Shown here: piece by piece, positions 38,489 to 49,281 of the stretch
How positions within the stretch are numbered: position 1 is the first letter of the stretch
Layout of the letters: each line of letters starts with the position of its first letter
Assembly (NCBI GenBank): GCA_946807835.1
Contig: OX327683.1
Span: 31,121,001-31,185,000 of the forward strand
Length of the DNA stretch: 64,000 bases
Reading direction: 5' to 3'
DNA from: Ailanthus altissimus
Lineage: Eukaryota; Streptophyta; Magnoliopsida; Sapindales; Simaroubaceae
Translations under genes and position numbers: made by a program
The notes under the pieces: generated by a model
Told to the model about the DNA's origin: nothing
Database searches by the model: none
Seen by the model: the letters and a program-made list of their open reading frames with translations, nothing else

Positions 38489-41400
38489 ATGGAAGAAACA
38501 ATTACTTCTCCAAGACCAAGACCAAGACCAATCTCTCTCTCTGGAACTCAGTTGCCTGAGAGCCCAAGAGGGCCAATGGAGTTCTTGTCAAGATCATGGA
38601 GTGTTTCAGCTCTTGAAGTATCCAAAGCTCTCTCTCATCCTCCGTCTTCTTGCAACATGCAGGCTCCCAAGTCATCAGCTAGCACTTCTTCTTGCACCAC
38701 CACTTCTATCCCAGAAGATATCACCGCTGAAAATGAGGAGCTCGCTGCTGCGGCGTCTGCCAATAATCAGTTCTCATTTGCTTCGTCGGCTACCTCTCAG
38801 CTCGTTCTCGAACGCATTCTGTCCCAGTCCGTGAGTGCTCCATATGAACTATGACATTTTGTCAGCTTATATATGTAGTTTATAAGTAAAGGTAGCGGCG
38901 TAAATGTATGTTTTCGTTTGTTGTTTCATGTTCTTCACATGCAGGAGGTGTCGCCATTAACATCAGGGAGGCTCTCTCACAGTAGCGGACCTTTGAATGC
39001 TGGCTCTTTGACAGAAACAGACAGCCCTCCGGTTTCTCCATCTGAAGAGTTTGACGACGTCGTTAAGGTTTGTTTTACATTTTTTCAAGAGAAAATATTA
39101 GCACTTTTATACTTATATTCTTTGAACATTGAAGACAGTAAGGACACCAATATCTCAGCTTTGTCTGGTAATCTCTGCTCCAACCATCTTCTGTTAACAG
39201 AAGTATTTGTTTTAAACAGTATGCATACTGGACAGGAAATACAGAACTGAAGGTGGCTTTTGTCTTCTTCCAATAAAACCTTTTTATCTTTGCTTAAGAT
39301 TACTTAAGGTTTCTCCTCAACAAAGCCTCATTTTTCTTGAGAACTTAGAGATGAAGTTCACAACATTCGAAAAAGAAAGATAAAAATCAACACTAGGCTG
39401 CCAGTTTGTCCAACTTGATTTTGGCTCTGACCAATTACGTAGTCTATTTGACTAAACTAGATAGATATGTAGGTAGCTAACTAGCTAGCTGTATTTCAGC
39501 ACAAACTGAGCTGGAGCGGAGTATATTAGTGTAATAGATCTTACCTTCCCTGTATTTTCCTATTTGCACGTAAGTCTAACTGGGAGTGAATAGTGGTTTG
39601 TAAAATTGGGTAAAGGCCTAAAGGGGCTAATAAGTAATAAACATTTGAGCTGGCAAGGGTCTTGTAATTGAAGCAATGTGACTTATCCTGCAGGCTGCAG
39701 GCTGCAGGATGCAGAATCATGACCTCCCATCTCATGTAAACAATCTGTTGTTTTACCCTCCTTACCTAGAAAGTAAATCAGCATAGAAGCTACTACTGTA
39801 GCTAACTATTTGGCAAAAGACTTGATTCTTAGGGAGGGTTTGGTAGCGGTATTAGAACCTCATCTCTCACCAGTATTAGTGTACTCACCGGTATTAGTGT
39901 AATAGATCTTACCTTACCCGTATTTTCCTATTTGCACGTAAGTCTAACTGGGAGGGAATAGTGGTTTGTAAAATAGGGTAAGGGGGCTAATAAGTAATAA
40001 ATATTTGAGCTGGCAAGGGTCTTGTCATTGAAGCAATGTGACTTATACTGCAGGCTGCAGCATGCAGAGTCATGACATCCCATCTCACGTAAACAATCTG
40101 TTGTAAATCAGCATGGAAGCTACTGCTTTAGTTAACTATTTGGCAAGACTTTATTCTTAGGGAGGTTATAGTAGCGGTATTAGAACCTTATCTCTCACCA
40201 GTATTGCATAATCTCATAATATTTGGTGCATAACAGATTACTTATACATCACATTCACATATAATGTTAATGGCTGAAGATGTGTAATCTTAAAGTTCAA
40301 TTTCCACGAGACATTAGAACTCAAAATACATCTTTAGTCGTCGTACGTCATAACATTGTGTCTTTAATCCTTGTATGCAATTCATGCAGTATTTCCGTTG
40401 CCACAACAGCATACAACCCCTTTTCGCCCACAACCGTTCTAGCACTGGCAATGGATGTAGCACTCCCAGTGGTAGACCCAAGACAGTTGGGCGGTGGTTG
40501 AAGGACAGAAAAGAGAAAAAGAAAGAGGAAACTAGAGGTCAAAATGCGCAGCTCCATGCTGCCGTTTCAGTCGCTGCAGTGGCAGCTGCCGTAGCTGCTA
40601 TTGCTGCGGCCACTGCAGCGTCCTCGTCCTCAAGAAAGAACGAGCAATCTGCAAAGACAGATACGGCTGTGGCATCGGCAGCAACGCTGGTGGCTGCACA
40701 ATGTGTTGAGGCTGCAGAAACTATGGGAGCTGAGCGGGATCATCTTGCTTCGGTTATCAGCTCTGCCGTGAATGTCCGTTCACATGATGACATTGTCACT
40801 CTTACAGCTGCAGCAGCTACTGGTAGGATATTTTAGCATTAACAGAAAGCAATTCTCGTACATTTTTTTCCAATTAATTGTCTTATCTGTAGTGCACTTT
40901 ATTTAGAATGCATAAGCTTGTAGGACTGTATGTAACTATATAACTCGACCTCCTTGATTATCAAAGGTAATACATATCGAAATATCGATCTTTTAATATT
41001 GTGAAATGGTTTGTTTTTTCAGCTCTACGTGGAGCAGCAACCTTAAAGGCAAGAGCTATGAAAGAAGTGCTGAATATTGCAGCGGTATTACCAACGGAGA
41101 GAGGGACTGGAGGGACTACTGGTGGTAAAGGAAATAAACCCCATCTTAACCACAATTATAGTGGAGAACTCGGCCCTGGAGATGATTTTGCAAGTGCCTA
41201 TAGCCAAGAGCTCCTCGCCAAGGGTGCTGAACTTCTCAAGCGAACCAGAAAATGTGATTCATCATCACTTTCTTTTCATGAAATAGTTCTGTTACAGCAA
41301 TATAATGACTAACCATTTGAGTGTGTGTCCGTGATTGCACAGATGACCTTCACTGGAAGATTGTCTCAGTTTATATCAATAAGACAGGACAGGTAGCCTT

Positions 41401-41875
41401 AGTTTTGTGTAAAAAATGTTACCCGTCGTACATTATTTATCCACGTTACTTACAATCTTACATTGGCTGTGCAGGTGATTCTGAAGATGAAGAGCAAACA
41501 TGTTGCAGGGACCATCACAAAAAAGAAGAAAAGTAAGTCTTTTTCTTTCGATTCACCCTCTTGTAATGTAAACAAAATAACCACAACATGTAATTTAGGA
41601 GAATTAAAGGTGAAGATGCATTTTACAACCTAAGCATGTTGTATTATTGAATTGCAGATGTAGTGTTGGAGGTGTGCAAAAACATGCCAGCATGGCCCGG
41701 GAGACACTTGTTCGACAGTGGAGAGCAGCGCCGCTACTTTGGATTGAAGACTGAGGCACGGGGTGTTGTTGAATTTGAGTGCAGAAACCAGAGAGAGTAT
41801 GATCTCTGGACTCGAGGAGTTTCAAGGCTTCTTGCCATTGCTGCCGAGAGAAAGCAGAGATATTTAAACTTGTAA
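38489..41875 (+). CDS. FORKED-like / VAN3-binding protein (DUF828 plus PH-like domain)
   Basis: Members of this plant family bind the ARF-GAP VAN3 and support trafficking of auxin carriers during vein patterning. Seven coding exons: 38489-38830, 38945-39067, 40390-40822, 41023-41253, 41343-41392, 41475-41532, 41658-41875. All junctions are GT-AG with agreeing phases and the product is about 484 aa, usual for the family. The N-terminal DUF828 region has '[19 protein letters not shown]' (about 24-42), the conserved '[17 protein letters not shown]' (about 186-202) and an Ala-rich stretch from about 212. The C-terminal PH-like domain includes '[16 protein letters not shown]', '[19 protein letters not shown]' and '[16 protein letters not shown]', ending '[11 protein letters not shown]'. 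The splice to exon 5 gives Lys-Tyr-Asp where paralogues I know have Lys-Gly-Asp; that donor (GTGATT) is weak. Intron 2 is long (1.3 kb) and holds a tandem duplication. It lies tail to tail with the LIFEGUARD gene. Confidence 0.92.
39525..40206. repeat. Imperfect ~340-bp tandem duplication in intron 2 of the FORKED-like gene
   Basis: Copy 1 (about 39525-39885) and copy 2 (about 39889-40206) share 'TTAGTGTAATAGATCTTACC', 'GAGCTGGCAAGGGTCTTGT', 'GCAATGTGACTTAT', the 'CTGCAGGCTGCAG' cluster and 'GTAGCGGTATTAGAACC'. Copy 2 lacks about 40 bp present in copy 1. A short piece, 'ACCAGTATTAGTGTA', forms the junction. Splice sites are unaffected. Confidence 0.9.
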
Positions 41876-42764
41876 TGCAAGCCAAATTAGCAGTTTATTA
41901 GTTTCTCTGTGCAAATAAGATTACCGTTCAAACTTTGAGTCGATGTTAAGCTAGTGTTCTTTTGCTTACTTTATGTATGTCTTGTTCCGGTTGAGTAGAT
42001 CCTTCACGCAGCATAGTGAATTCATTTGTATCTTTGCTTCTACTTTGAGCATGAAGATACATACTCACAAGCGAATCTCAAACTCTTACCGTATCAGACA
42101 ATTATCGAAACACTTTACAAAAATAAAATGAGACTTTCGTAGCTCACCCTATTTCTCCAATAATAAAAATATAATCAAATTCTGAAGGAATTATTCCAAT
42201 AAAGATAACTGTTTTTAGGAATGAAAAAATTCAACCCTCACAAGTAAATCGAAAATAAAAGAACTGGAAGCCATCACCTCCAAAGTCCCATGTGGAACTA
42301 CATAACCGAGGCCTCATGAAATTAATTGACTTGCCATATAATTGAAATAACAAGCAGAAGATTGCTAGATTATGATTAAATCGCTGCTGAGTGGTCGACT
42401 CGAGATAATAACCAATATTACATGGCTTCCTTCTAGAGAATAGCCCTCAATTGTTTCAGACGGCATCCAACAGGAGACAAGCACTAAATAATTTTTTAAA
42501 TTTCAGTATAAATCATCGTGATCGATCTTTCACTTGTTACTACTACCAGTTTCTAAACACTGCAATTTGCAAAGTCAAATGGCAAGAAGAATAGTAACAA
42601 TCTGCTCAAGAGGAATGAATGCTTACAACAAACAAAATCTCTCGTTCAAGACAATAATTTTACAACATATTGAAACTTAAACTACAATATACTTTTGTGC
42701 CATTGCCAAGAATCTCTCACGTCTAAAAGAAGTGGTGGAAATAAAAACAAAGCATTTATCTTCT
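41876..42764. other. Convergent intergenic spacer
   Basis: Holds the 3' UTRs of the FORKED-like gene (+) and the LIFEGUARD gene (-). No gene, repeat array or RNA was seen. Confidence 0.55.
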
Positions 42765-43637
42765 TCAACTGTCTGCAGCTCTGAAGACAGTTAGCAGCGA
42801 GAGAAAAAGATTAATGATGTCCAGATATAGAGCAACTGCCGCCCATATATATTCATCATAAGAGTAACGCTTGATCAAGTTGTCAGTGTCATATATGATG
42901 TACCCACAGAAGATTATTGATGCCAAACAGCCATAGATCATCACGGAGATCTTACCCAATGGAAATAGAATCTGCAACCAAAAAGAGTTCAGCCCCAGTG
43001 AGAAATACATAAAAACCCAACAAATTGAAAAAGGAATTATAACTAAAAAAAATAAAGAAGGCCTTCGTGAAGAAGCTGCCGCCATACCTGAATGAAAGCA
43101 AAAACAAATAGAATAAGAATAGCACCAAACAAGAAAGGCCCAAGGAAGTTGAAGTCATAGCCTCTCTTGGCAGCCCAAAACGTGTACAGAGTGAGTGCCA
43201 CAACCACCACAGTCGTCAATATGACAGATTCCAGAATAACTTCCCCTGATGCCAAATTAAATAGCACCATTTTCAGCATATTTGAAGTGTAATAGTGAGT
43301 AAATGCCAGGTGAGTTATAAATTCATAAACTACATTTGAGAGTAAACAAGGTGTTAACATGTGCAGTAAGCAGAAAGTATCATATTCTAATATAAAACCC
43401 AGTTTCCTATTAGTAAGCAGAAAGTTGCTGCAACATGAAAGACATTGCAATAATAAAGATTGATTAATTGAATCAATAATTGCTTGCTATTTTGATAACT
43501 GTAAGTATTTGATGCCCAGTATCTTCATATGTTCTTGAATCAAATTTTGCTGAGATGATAGCATTTGTATTATTACCACGTTCTTAGACAGCAGAATCTT
43601 TTAAGAAGCTCCTGCAAGGAGAATGAAATCCAACAGC

Positions 43638-43641
43638 CATA
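43638..43641. repeat. Target-site duplication, left copy
   Basis: CATA directly precedes the 5' LTR and CATA (49277-49280) directly follows the 3' LTR. With the next base it is CATAT on both sides, where the left T is also the first base of the LTR. It marks one intact insertion event. Confidence 0.7.
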
Positions 43642-44111
43642 TGTCACGCCCCAAGTGCTCTCAAGCATTTCTTTGAGCACTTGGTGCGCGACCAGGCCTG
43701 CTGGAGGCCTCTTGGACCATGGAGCGCTACGTGGATCAGAGCTTCTAGAAGACCCGCTGTTTGGATGGAAAATCGGGCTAGGCCCGTAATTTATTAGGGT
43801 AGTTCACCTTAATTAGAATTCCATAAAAGGTAGAATGGCATCTAGGAATATTCTAGAGCATAATTCTCCATCTTGTATGTACACCGTTAGATCATTTAGA
43901 TCTCAGCCGTTGATTGTATAGTACTGCTACTATATAAAGGGGAGACCCTCACTTGTATAATTTATCTTATAGCTTTGTTTTCTCTTCAACAATATAGAGA
44001 GTATTCGTGCAAATACTTGGTGTACTTATTTTTCTTCTCTTTGTGTGGTTTTCTCGGCTGCTTAGCACACAACGTGTCTAAGGCCACATGGTTCGAAAAC
44101 AGTTCGTGACA
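43642..44111 (+). repeat. 5' LTR of the 43.6-49.3 kb gypsy element
   Basis: 470 bp, 'TGTCACGCCCC' to 'TTCGTGACA'. It contains a TATA box ('CTATATAAAGG', about 43929-43939), the expected promoter for the genomic RNA. Its 3' end is followed after one or two bases by the primer-binding site. Confidence 0.93.
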
Positions 44112-44113
44112 GT

Positions 44114-44130
44114 TGGTATTAGAGCAGGTT
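44114..44130 (+). other. Primer-binding site (initiator Met tRNA)
   Basis: 'TGGTATTAGAGCAGGTT' matches the common plant 'TGGTATCAGAGC' site with one C-to-T change. It primes minus-strand DNA synthesis in this class. Confidence 0.8.
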
Positions 44131-44135
44131 CAGAG

Positions 44136-47100
44136 ATAGAGAAAGATGGCGGACCATCAGATTTGACTGAAGAGAGGGGTCGAAACCTTAAAGCTAAGAA
44201 GCACGACACTGCCTCTCGCGAGAAGTTAGCAGATCCAGATCAGGATGTGAGGAGTATGGTGAGAGCACTCAGCGGCGCTATTGGGAAGGCGGCAGATCGC
44301 CTTAGAGAGTTGGAGCAGCAAGTAGAGAAGATCAAGGTGGGCCACTACACTCAAGGAGATGAGCTGCATTCCCTCATCAGAACATCCATCAAGGCTTACG
44401 CCGATAGGCAGCGAGACTGGATTAAGGCTTTTCAGGAGAAGGTCCTCACCACAATGGACAGTATTCAAACCCAAGTAAGAGAGCTACGCCAAGGGTTTGA
44501 AACTGTCAAGGAGGATGTGGTGCTGTGCAAGCGGGCGGTGGCGAACGGGTCTGTTGCCGCTCAAGTTATGGTGTCTGCACCGAGGGTCGATACTCCTAAG
44601 CCCAAAGAGTTCAGCGGGAAGCGGAACGCCAAGGAGCTCGACAATTACTTCTGGCAGATGGAGAGATACTTCGACGCCCTAGGCGTACGGGACAAGGATA
44701 AGGTAAACACCGCGACCCTATATCTCTCTGATCATGCAATTTTGTGGTGGCATAGGAAGAGCGAGGAGATTCGCAAGGGTACCTGCACCATCAACACCTG
44801 GACAGAGTTGCAACAGGAGCTGAAGCGTCAATTCTATCCGGAGAATGTAGCGCACGACGCTAAGAAGCGTCTAAAGGAGTTGAAACAGGTCAAGTCTATT
44901 GGCAAGTACGTAGAGGAGTACTCACTGTTGATGCTGCAGATCCCCAATATGAGTGAAGAAGACTTGCTGTTCAATTTCCTTGACGGATTACAAACATGGG
45001 CGTCCAATGAGCTGAGGAGGCGTGGAGTGCAGAACATATCCGACGCCCTCACATTGGCGGAAACGCTCACTGATTACCGCAAGGTTGATGCGAGGAAGTC
45101 CAAAAATTTGAAGCCCAATCACCATAAAGGTGGGGGAACCAGAGAGTCTCAACCTCCGCAGGATAAGGAGGGAAAAGGTAAACCGCCCACAGGGAGAGAG
45201 CAGAAGCGCAACGGCGGGAGAAAGCCAAGATCTAACTGCTTCCTTTGCGATGGGGATCATTGGGTGAAGGACTTTCCAAAGAAGAAGGCTATCAACGCGA
45301 TGTTGGAGACTCAACAAGCGAGCAAACAAGGACAATTGGGATGTCTGCAGTTGCTCAATGCCCTCAATGCCAAGCAAGCAGCCCGCGCACCAATGGGAAA
45401 TGCGCTGATGTACGTTGAAGCCTACATTAATAGGAGGAAGACTCAAGCGTTAGTGGATACTGGAGCTACGCATAACTTTATTAAGTATGCGGAAGCAGTA
45501 CGCTTGTGCCTCAAGGTGAAGAAGGGGATTGGCTACCTCAAGACCGTGAACGCCGCAATCAAGCCATTGGACGGGGTCATTCGTGAAGTTGAAATGAGCC
45601 TCGAAAAATGGAGCGGTAAGGTAAACTTTTCGGTAGCCCCTCTCGATGATTTTGATGCTATTCTTGGTATGGATTTTCTGCGGCAGTTTAATGTGGTACC
45701 ATTTCCCCGACACAACTACGTATGCATCCTGGAGGGAGGACCATGCATGGTGCTGACAGTAAACAAGCCAACAAGTGGGCAATCCAAACCCAACGCCCAC
45801 ACCACTCTCCTGTCCGCCATGCAACTCAAGAAGGGAGCTAAGCGGGGAGAAGAGACATACCTCGCCACGATATGGGAGGCAGATGATGAGGCGTACAGGG
45901 GCGAAGAGGAGCTGCCAGCAGAGATCACGAAAGTGCTCAACAAGCACCAGGACGTGATGTTTGCAGCACTACCACAGAAATTACCACCAAGACGGGCAAT
46001 TGATCACGAGATTAAGCTGGAGCCAGGAGCTAAACCTCCAGCCAAAGCGCCCTACCGAATGTCTCCACCAGAGTTAGCAGAGTTGTGGAAGCAGCTCAAG
46101 GAGCTATTGGATGCAGGCTTTATCCAGCCATCCAAGGCGCCCTACGGCGCGCCCGTGCTTTTCCAGCGCAAGCACGACGGATCATTGCGGTTATGCATAG
46201 ACTACCGGGCGCTGAACAAGGTCACTGTCAAAAATAGGTATCTCATTCCTTTAATTGCTGACTTGTTTGATCCGTTGGGACAGACGAAGTACTTTTCAAA
46301 GCTGGACTTGCGATCAGGTTACCATCAAGTGCAGATAGCCGAGGGAGATGAGCCGAAAACAACCTGTGTAACGCGTTATGGGGCCTTTGAATTTTTTGTC
46401 ATGCCGTTTGGCCTCACGAACGCGCTAGCCACTTTCTGTACATTGATGAACAATATACTCCAGCCCTTCCTCGACAAATTCGTCGTCGTGTACTTAGACG
46501 ACATCGTCATCTACAACAACACTCTCTAAGAGCACGTAGAACACTTGAAATTTATCTTGAAGGTGCTCCGCGAGAATGAGCTGTATGTGAAGAGGGAGAA
46601 GTGTTCATTCGCCAAGCCGGAGGTAGACTTTTTGGGTCACAAGATCAAAGAAGGCAGGTTGATGATGGACAGGGCGAAGATTCGCGCCATAGTGGATTGG
46701 GAGGCACCCACGAAAGTTACCGAGCTGCGGTCTTTCCTTGGGTTAGTCAACTATTATTGAAGATTTATCAAGAGCTACTCCACCATTGCTGCACCCCTTA
46801 CTGACCTGCTAAAGAAGACAAGCATGAGAGTGGACAAAGGAGTGTCAATGGGTTTTTGATCGACTGAAGACAGCAGTGATCAAGGAACCAGTCTTAGCAT
46901 TGCCGAATCACTTGTTACCGTATGAGGTACATACTGATGCGTCTGACTTTGCCATTGGTGGTGTATTGATGCAGCAGGACCATCCAATCGCCTATGAAAG
47001 CCGAAAACTCAACGAGACGGAGAGGCGCTATACGGTACAAGAGAAGGAGATGACAGGGGTCATCCATTGCCTGCGTACTTGGCAACACTATCTGCTTGGG

Positions 47101-48741
47101 GCAAAGTTCGTAGTGATGACGGACAACATAGCAACGATTTACTTCCAAAGTCAGAAGAAACTCAGCCCGAAGCAAGCTAGGTGGCAGGACTTTCTGACGG
47201 AGTTCAATTATGAGCTCGAATACAAACCGGGAACGGTGAATGTGGTGGTGGACGCCTTAAGCCGGAAGGTCGAGTTAGCAGCTATAAGCAAGTTGAAAGG
47301 TGATTTGCTCGACTTATTTCATAAGGGAATGAAGCATGATCCCGCAGCCACACAGCTTGCCACTCAAGCACAAGAGGGAAAGACTTAGCGATTTTGGGTA
47401 GAAGATGGGCTTCTCTACACCAAGGGACGCCGGGTATATGTGCCAAAGTGGGAGAACTTGCAGCGTAACCTCATTAGGGAGTGTCACGACATAAAATGGG
47501 CAGGACATCCAGGACAGCAGCGCACACGCGCCCTATTGGAGACAGTTTACTATTGGCCACACATGCGGGAAGAGATAGAACAGTTTGTCAAGACTTGTCT
47601 CGTGTGCCAACAGGATAAGATTGAGCAGCGGAGTCCCGCAGGGCTACTGGAGCCACTGCCTATACCGGAGAGACCTTGGGAGAGCATCTCTATGGATTTC
47701 ATCGTAGCCTTGTCGAAATTCGAGGGGTGTGGAACTATCATTGTAGTAGTAGATTGATTTTCTAAGTATGCGACTTTCATACCGGTGCCTAAGGAGTGTA
47801 ATGCGAAAGAGACAGCTAAACTTTTCTTTAAGCACGTAGTCAAGTACTGGGGGTTGCCGAGAGTGATAGTCAACGATCGTGATACGAGGTTTACGGGGAG
47901 ATTCTAGACTGGATTGTTCAATCTCATGGGATCGGAGCTTCGCTTTTCCACCAGCTTTCACCCACAAACGGATGGGCAGACCGAGATGGTGAATGCATTA
48001 CTGGAACTGTACTTGCGGCACTTTGTGGGTGCAAATCAGCAGGATTGGGTCAAGTTACTCGATGTGGCACAGTTCTCATACAACCTACAAAGGAGTGAAT
48101 CGACGAACTAGAGCCTATTCGAGTTAGCTACTGGCCAGCAACCTCTCACGCCGCACGCGCTAGTATCCAGCGATACAAGGAAGAGTCCAGTAGCTTACAA
48201 ACCTGCAAAATCATGGCAGGAACAGTCAGACAAAGCGCGGGTGTGTCTGGACAAAGCGACAAAACGGATGAAGAAATGGGCTGACGGGAAGCGAAGACAT
48301 GTTGAGTACAGCATAGGGGATCTAGTGATGGTGAAAGTCCTTCCGACGCAGCACAAGTTTACGTGCCCACTTCATAAGGGCCTTGTTCGGAAATATGAGG
48401 GGTCATTTCCTATTGCCAAGAGAGTTGGCAATGTCTCGTATAAGGTGGAGCTGCCTTCAAGACTTCGGCTACATCCGATGTTTCACGCAAGCTGCCTAAA
48501 GCCATACCATGGTGATGCGGAGGACACGGAGCGTGGGCCACAAACTAGGGCACCATTGAGAGTTTCCACATCTTACGACAAGGAGGCTGAACTTATCCTT
48601 GATGTGAGGGCAGTACGTAAGAAGAACTACCGTCCGAGTCGTGAGTATCTTGTCAAGTGAAAGGGATTGCCCGATAGTGAAACAAGCTGGGAACCCGAGA
48701 ACGCACTATGGCAGTTTGAGAACAAGGTGCGCGAGTTCTAG
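44136..48741 (+). pseudogene. Gypsy gag-pol, degenerate
   Basis: Gag: '[19 protein letters not shown]', then a zinc knuckle '[13 protein letters not shown]' whose last Cys is Phe. Protease active site '[11 protein letters not shown]' (about 45452). RT: '[14 protein letters not shown]', 'YLDDIVIY' (about 46492). RNase H: 'VHTDASDFAIGGVL' (46930) and 'DNIATIYF'. Integrase: zinc-finger region near 47480-47615, 'SMDFIVALSK' (47690), 'HPQTDGQTEMVN' (47960). Chromodomain: 'EYLVK' then 'KGLPDSETSWEP' (48640-48700), final stop 48741. Interruptions: TAA 46527, TGA 46758, two indels near 46813-46835, TAG 47386, TGA 47755, TAG 47905, TAG 48109, TGA 48658. The presumed start is ATA (44136), whereas the sister copy has ATG there. 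The first part is open from there to 46529. Confidence 0.92.
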
Positions 48742-48772
48742 CAAGGACGCAATGAGGGTGTCGCGTGAATTT

Positions 48773-48784
48773 GGTGGGGGAGAA
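48773..48784 (+). other. Polypurine tract
   Basis: 'GGTGGGGGAGAA' directly before the 3' LTR primes plus-strand synthesis in LTR retrotransposons. One T interrupts the purines. Confidence 0.75.
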
Positions 48785-49276
48785 TGTCACACCCTAAGTG
48801 CTCTCAAGCATTTTCTCGAGCACGTGGTGCGCGACCAGGCCTGCTGGAGGCCTCTTGGACCATGGAGCGCTACGTGGACCGAAGTTTCTAGAAGACCCGC
48901 TATTTGGATGGAGAACCGGGTTGGGCCCGTGACTTATTAGGGTAGTTCATCTTAATTAGAATTCCATAAAAGGTAGAATGACATCTAGGAATATTCTATA
49001 GTATAATTCTCCATCTTATATGTACACCGTTAGATCATTTAGATCTCAGCCGTCGATTGTATAGGGCTGCTACTATATAAAGGGGAGACCCTAACTTGTA
49101 TAATTCATCTCATAATTTTGTTTTCTCTTCATCATAATTTTGTTTTCTCTTCAACAATATAGAGAGCATTCGTGCAAATACTTAGTGTGTTTATTTTTCT
49201 TCTCTTTGTGTAGTTTTCTCGACTGCTTAGTACGCAACGCGTCTAAGACCGCACGATTCGAAAACAGTCTGTAATA
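48785..49276 (+). repeat. 3' LTR of the 43.6-49.3 kb gypsy element
   Basis: 492 bp, starting 'TGTCACACCCTAAG' after a polypurine tract 'GGTGGGGGAGAA' (48773-48784). It is longer than the 5' LTR by exactly the 22-bp tandem duplication at 49111-49154. Its last two bases are TA rather than CA, a C-to-T change. Confidence 0.92.
49111..49154. repeat. 22-bp tandem duplication in the 3' LTR
   Basis: 'CATAATTTTGTTTTCTCTTC' plus AT occurs at 49111-49132 and again at 49133-49154. It is single in the 5' LTR, so it arose after insertion. Confidence 0.95.
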
Positions 49277-49281
49277 CATAT
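49277..49281. repeat. Target-site duplication, right copy
   Basis: CATA(T) directly after the 3' LTR end, matching 43638-43641(43642). Confidence 0.7.

Larger units (their letters stand above)
43642..49276 (+). mobile_element. Ty3/gypsy chromovirus-type LTR retrotransposon, complete but decayed
   Basis: Both LTRs, a primer-binding site, Gag, protease, RT, RNase H, integrase and a C-terminal chromodomain are present in gypsy order, flanked by CATA. It lies in intron 2 of the LIFEGUARD gene in the opposite direction. The LTRs differ at roughly 40 positions by hand count (about 8-9 %), mainly by transitions, so the insertion is moderately old. The coding region has about seven stops, two small indels and a lost start codon, so it cannot move unaided. 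The relic at 26122-31734 is a sister copy. Confidence 0.95.

Noticed and set aside
42765..43450. Two separate small membrane-protein genes on the minus strand
   Set aside because: These are exons 3 and 4 of the LIFEGUARD gene, joined by a 116-bp GT-AG intron with matching phase.
44226..44474. Minus-strand open frame over gypsy gag
   Set aside because: Shadow of the gag frame; no independent similarity.
45450..45947. 165-codon open frame on the minus strand of the gypsy element
   Set aside because: Antisense to the protease-RT coding region; shadow of a real coding frame.
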